Positions 61,710-64,000 of a DNA stretch of 64,000 nt are shown here, one piece after another (positions within the stretch are counted from its first letter, which is position 1; the number at the start of each line of letters is the position of its first letter). The notes beneath the pieces were generated by a model, which saw only the letters and a list, made by a program, of their open reading frames with translations, searched no databases and had not been told where the DNA came from. The DNA is from GM7GCV1 sp965221105. Its GTDB lineage: Bacteria; Pseudomonadota; Gammaproteobacteria; Pseudomonadales; GM7GCV1. The DNA is taken from contig OZ244871.1 of the NCBI GenBank assembly GCA_965221105.1, forward strand, positions 868,001 through 932,000, given 5' to 3'. The position numbers were made by a program, and so were the translations under genes.

Positions 61710-62618
61710 CTAGAGCCGCTCCGCCTTGTCGACCTGCTGCTTGAGGCTCTCGAAGGCCGTAAAAGCCTTGCCAACCACCGAGGAGATATCGGAACCATCT
61801 GATGGAATCAGCGCGACAGTCCCCTCACGGGCGAGCTTCTCAAAGGCACTGATATATTGCTCCGAAAGCTGCTGGGCCACGGCGGTGGTTCCGCCCTGTT
61901 CGTTGATCGCCTTGGAGATGGCTCGGATCGCCTCCGCCCTGGCATCGGCTTCGATGGTAACGGATCGCGCTGTGCCTTCGGCACGCAGAATAATCGCCTG
62001 TTTGTCACCATCGGCCTCGTTAATCTGCGCCTGACGGTAGCCCTCAGAGGTGGTGACAGCAACCCGCCGCTCACGCTCCGCTGCCATCTGCTTCTCCATC
62101 TCCTCAAGAATTGAGGAAGGTGGGGAGATGTCTTTCACTTCATAGCGCAGCACCTTGGTGCCCCAGACATTCGAGGCTTCGTCAATGGCATTGGTTACCT
62201 CGGCATTGATGTTGTCTCGCGATTCAAATGTCTGGTCCAGGCTGAGCTTGCCGATCTCCGCCCGCATGGTGGTCTGCGCCAGCTGGGTTATCGCGAACAC
62301 CAGATTCTCAACCCCATAGCTTGCCGCCCTGGGGTCCATGATTCGCATGTAGAGCACACCATCGATGCCCAGCGAGACATTGTCCTTGGTAATCGCCTGC
62401 TGGGAGGGAATATCTATGGCGAACTCCTTGAGGGAATGCTTGTACGCCACCCGGTCGAGGAAGGGAATCAGAACATGAAAACCCGCCTCCAGAGTCACTG
62501 TGTATTTTCCCAGACGTTCTACGACAAAAGCCTGGTTTTGCGGCACGATGCGAACCCCCTGACCCAGTACAATGATCAGTACAATCGCAATGCCAATCAG
62601 AACATAGAGGGTTTCCAT
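61710..62618 (-). CDS. qmcA: SPFH/Band-7 protein QmcA
   Basis: A 302-residue stomatin-like membrane protein. A single N-terminal span (LYVLIGIAIVLIIVLGQGV) is followed by RIVPQNQAFVVERLGKYTVTLEAGFHVLIPFLDRVAYKHSLKE. Then comes a charged helix (KQMAAERERRVAVTTSEGYRQ) that forms rings. QmcA-NfeD pairs are linked to membrane quality control and FtsH. It precedes the NfeD gene by 16 bases. Confidence 0.95.
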   Translation of the reverse strand: METLYVLIGIAIVLIIVLGQGVRIVPQNQAFVVERLGKYTVTLEAGFHVLIPFLDRVAYKHSLKEFAIDIPSQQAITKDNVSLGIDGVLYMRIMDPRAASYGVENLVFAITQLAQTTMRAEIGKLSLDQTFESRDNINAEVTNAIDEASNVWGTKVLRYEVKDISPPSSILEEMEKQMAAERERRVAVTTSEGYRQAQINEADGDKQAIILRAEGTARSVTIEADARAEAIRAISKAINEQGGTTAVAQQLSEQYISAFEKLAREGTVALIPSDGSDISSVVGKAFTAFESLKQQVDKAERL

Positions 62619-62642
62619 AAGCGACTCCTGTGTTATCGCACA

Positions 62643-63059
62643 TCAGGTAATGACGGCTCGGACACGCGCCACACCTGTCATCCAGTTTTCAGAGTGCTTC
62701 TTTATGGGCACAACAAAACTCAGGGGATACTTACGATGCTTGTCTGTAATCGCATCAGTTATTCCCAAATCCAGAAACACCGCACTCGCCACAATCTTTG
62801 CGCCCATTTCACTTGGGATTGCTCCAACCGCTTCGCGCCCATCTTCAGTTTCACATTGGTACTTTAACGCATCATCGGATTTTCTTACCAAGACTGTAGC
62901 GGGCATCTCTACTGACCAAAGTCCGCGCTTGTTTTGCAGAGTACAGGCACCGTTGCTGCCGTCACTAAAAGAGAACGCGACGGGGGTCATGGCATCTTCA
63001 GTAAGGGTTGCACAAGCGGCAACACTCGCGACTAAAGCGAGAATAGAGAGTTTCTTCAT
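62643..63059 (-). CDS. Small lipoprotein of unknown function
   Basis: A 138-residue protein. MKKLSILALVASVAACATLTE is a lipoprotein signal with the lipobox VAAC. A beta-rich domain follows, including FSFSDGSNGACTLQNKRGLWSVEMPATVLVRKSDDALKYQCETEDGREAVG with two Cys that may pair. The ATG at 63059 is chosen for its signal peptide; the longer frame adds 60 residues. Not recognised. Confidence 0.7.
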   Translation of the reverse strand: MKKLSILALVASVAACATLTEDAMTPVAFSFSDGSNGACTLQNKRGLWSVEMPATVLVRKSDDALKYQCETEDGREAVGAIPSEMGAKIVASAVFLDLGITDAITDKHRKYPLSFVVPIKKHSENWMTGVARVRAVIT

Positions 63060-63542
63060 AATATCCAATTTTTTCCTCGGCTCAGCTATTTGCACAATGC
63101 CCTTTCCAGAAAAGAGCCAAGCGCAACTATACGGGATGCGGAGGTGTCTGGATAGTTCCAGTATTGTCCGCGCTGCAGCAATTCTTATTTTAAGTGTTCC
63201 AGGAGTCCAATTTTTCTGAACCTCACCTGCAGCAGGCATTATTGAAAGCTACCAGATATCTTCACGATATCCCCTGACCATGCTCTGAAAGAATTGGTTA
63301 CTACGAAGATTCGGTGTACCAGAAAAATCAGGCGAGAACACACATTGGACATATTTTCCAAAGTGTTACACTGTTTTTTTAAGCTGCGCGCATAAATTTT
63401 CCAATAGCAGGCTCCTAACGGTTTCTTTCGAGGATCTGTCACACAGGCGCACATCCTCAAGTCTGATTCGATTTTCGAGCAATAACTTCCGTACCTCAGT
63501 GCTGGAAAGTTCAAGTTGAACAGTGTGTGTGGAGGACATCAT
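63060..63542. other. Intergenic stretch without a trusted gene
   Basis: About 480 bases. A 91-codon minus-strand frame at 63239-63514 is Cys-rich and has no homology or ribosome-binding site that I can see; I do not call it. The stretch is AT-rich and may carry the promoter of the lipoprotein. Confidence 0.4.
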
Positions 63543-64000
63543 TCAGTTCCTCGTAAAGTTGAAACTGGGTGAATAAAAATTGCTGCGATCCGAAAACAGG
63601 GATAAGGAACCCTGTTCCCTCCCCCGGGTGTCCGATGTCTGTGAACCCTGATAGAAAAACTCCAGCTGTTGAACCAGCCAGGGCTGTTTCCCAAAGCTGA
63701 GTGCCAATTCCCTTTCCAGGCGGTTCATTGCCATGCGGTAAATTTCGTGGGCCTGCTCTTCGCATCCCGATGCTGCGCACACTTGAGCAAACAGAACGGA
63801 GGCTTGGGAAAACATCTCACAGGATAGCTGAGCCTTGGCTGCTTTCGTGGACAGGATGACTTCAGCTATTTCAAAAGCACCGCCAGCGAAAGGGATAGCG
63901 TCCCTGAGTTGTTCAGCTTCATACAATGTCTGAGCTGCTTCAAAACTGGTGTCGAACGCATGGAGTGCCGCATCTGAATCCTGGCTTATTCGAATTCGGT
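63543..64000 (-). CDS. Helical protein of unknown function, 5' end beyond the window
   Basis: The frame is open to the window edge, so the start is not visible. The visible ~150 residues are Ala-rich paired helices (EAAQTLYEAEQLRDAI, AFEIAEVILSTKAAKAQLSCEMFSQASVLFAQVCAASGCEEQAHEIYRMAMNRLERELAL), which resemble TPR-like repeats. A polar, Ser-rich C-terminal tail follows. No family is recognised. Confidence 0.5.
   Translation of the reverse strand, partial: RIRISQDSDAALHAFDTSFEAAQTLYEAEQLRDAIPFAGGAFEIAEVILSTKAAKAQLSCEMFSQASVLFAQVCAASGCEEQAHEIYRMAMNRLERELALSFGKQPWLVQQLEFFYQGSQTSDTRGREQGSLSLFSDRSNFYSPSFNFTRN

Noticed and set aside
63239..63514. A 91-codon minus-strand frame
   Set aside because: Cys-rich, no recognisable domain and no start signal; likely accidental.
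1..64000. CRISPR arrays, tRNA or rRNA genes
   Set aside because: I saw no regularly spaced repeats, and the few TTCGAA-like matches fall inside protein genes (e.g. hflX) without a cloverleaf.

Overview
The window looks like the chromosome of a moderately GC-rich gammaproteobacterium. The evidence is gene order and gene content: nnr-tsaE-amiC, miaA-hfq-hflX-hflK-hflC-DUF2065-hisZ-purA, ratA-rnfH beside bamE and fur, nrdR-ribD-ribE-ribBA-ribH-nusB-thiL-pgpA, queG, yqgE-ruvX, and a Fur that lacks the second Cys of its first Cys pair, as in Pseudomonas. I cannot name the genus. I saw no rRNA, tRNA or CRISPR array. Insertion-sequence debris is plentiful and almost all of it is decayed (IS66, IS4, IS30, ISAzo13, IS1634, ISAs1, IS110), which suggests a genome that has passed through a phase of mobile-element expansion.

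Layout. 0-2.6 kb: hemL (cut by the window edge), a PfkB-family kinase and a copper chaperone. 2.6-6.9 kb: an accessory patch with an IS66-derived miniature element, a secreted protein with a 13-base poly-C tract near its start, an IS4 remnant joined to a tyrosine-recombinase remnant, a TumE/TumA-like toxin-antitoxin pair and a stray IS66 end. 7-14.6 kb: dsbD, fur/bamE, ratA-rnfH, a sodium-dependent transporter, purA, hisZ, DUF2065. 15.0-15.4 kb: a decayed higBA locus. 15.4-20.9 kb: hflC, hflK, hflX, hfq, miaA, ribA. 21.4-22.3 kb: a nucleotidyltransferase/HTH pair. 22.4-28.3 kb: the riboflavin/thiamine operon. 28.9-33.5 kb: a hydrolase, glyA, ettA and a lipoprotein. 33.8-38.6 kb: an IS graveyard around two tandem, mosaic AAA-ATPase/PD-(D/E)XK genes. 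38.9-47.5 kb: amtB, radA, a DnaT-like/lambda-P-like pair, bioA, mutL, sirB2. 47.6-55.5 kb: a defence-type island. 55.5-64 kb: amiC, tsaE, nnr, queG, yqgE, ruvX, nfeD, qmcA and two unknown genes.

The 47.6-55.5 kb island lies between amiC and mutL, two genes that are adjacent in many gammaproteobacteria, and both still point the same way. It holds a NYN-domain protein whose predicted transcript opens with a terminator-like hairpin, a HIT hydrolase, a probable phosphorothioate-dependent HNH restriction nuclease, an ImmA-type protease, a decayed IS66 element, a two-gene unit made of an adenylosuccinate-synthetase-like protein translationally coupled to a DUF7002 protein that resembles DarT-type ADP-ribosyltransferases, and a vapBC remnant. 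A 4.2 kb part of it is bracketed by two diverged direct repeats. The IS66 element truncates both the ImmA gene and the synthetase-like gene. The synthetase-like/ART-like pair is my best candidate for an undescribed system. The copy here is probably broken, so intact relatives would have to be found elsewhere.
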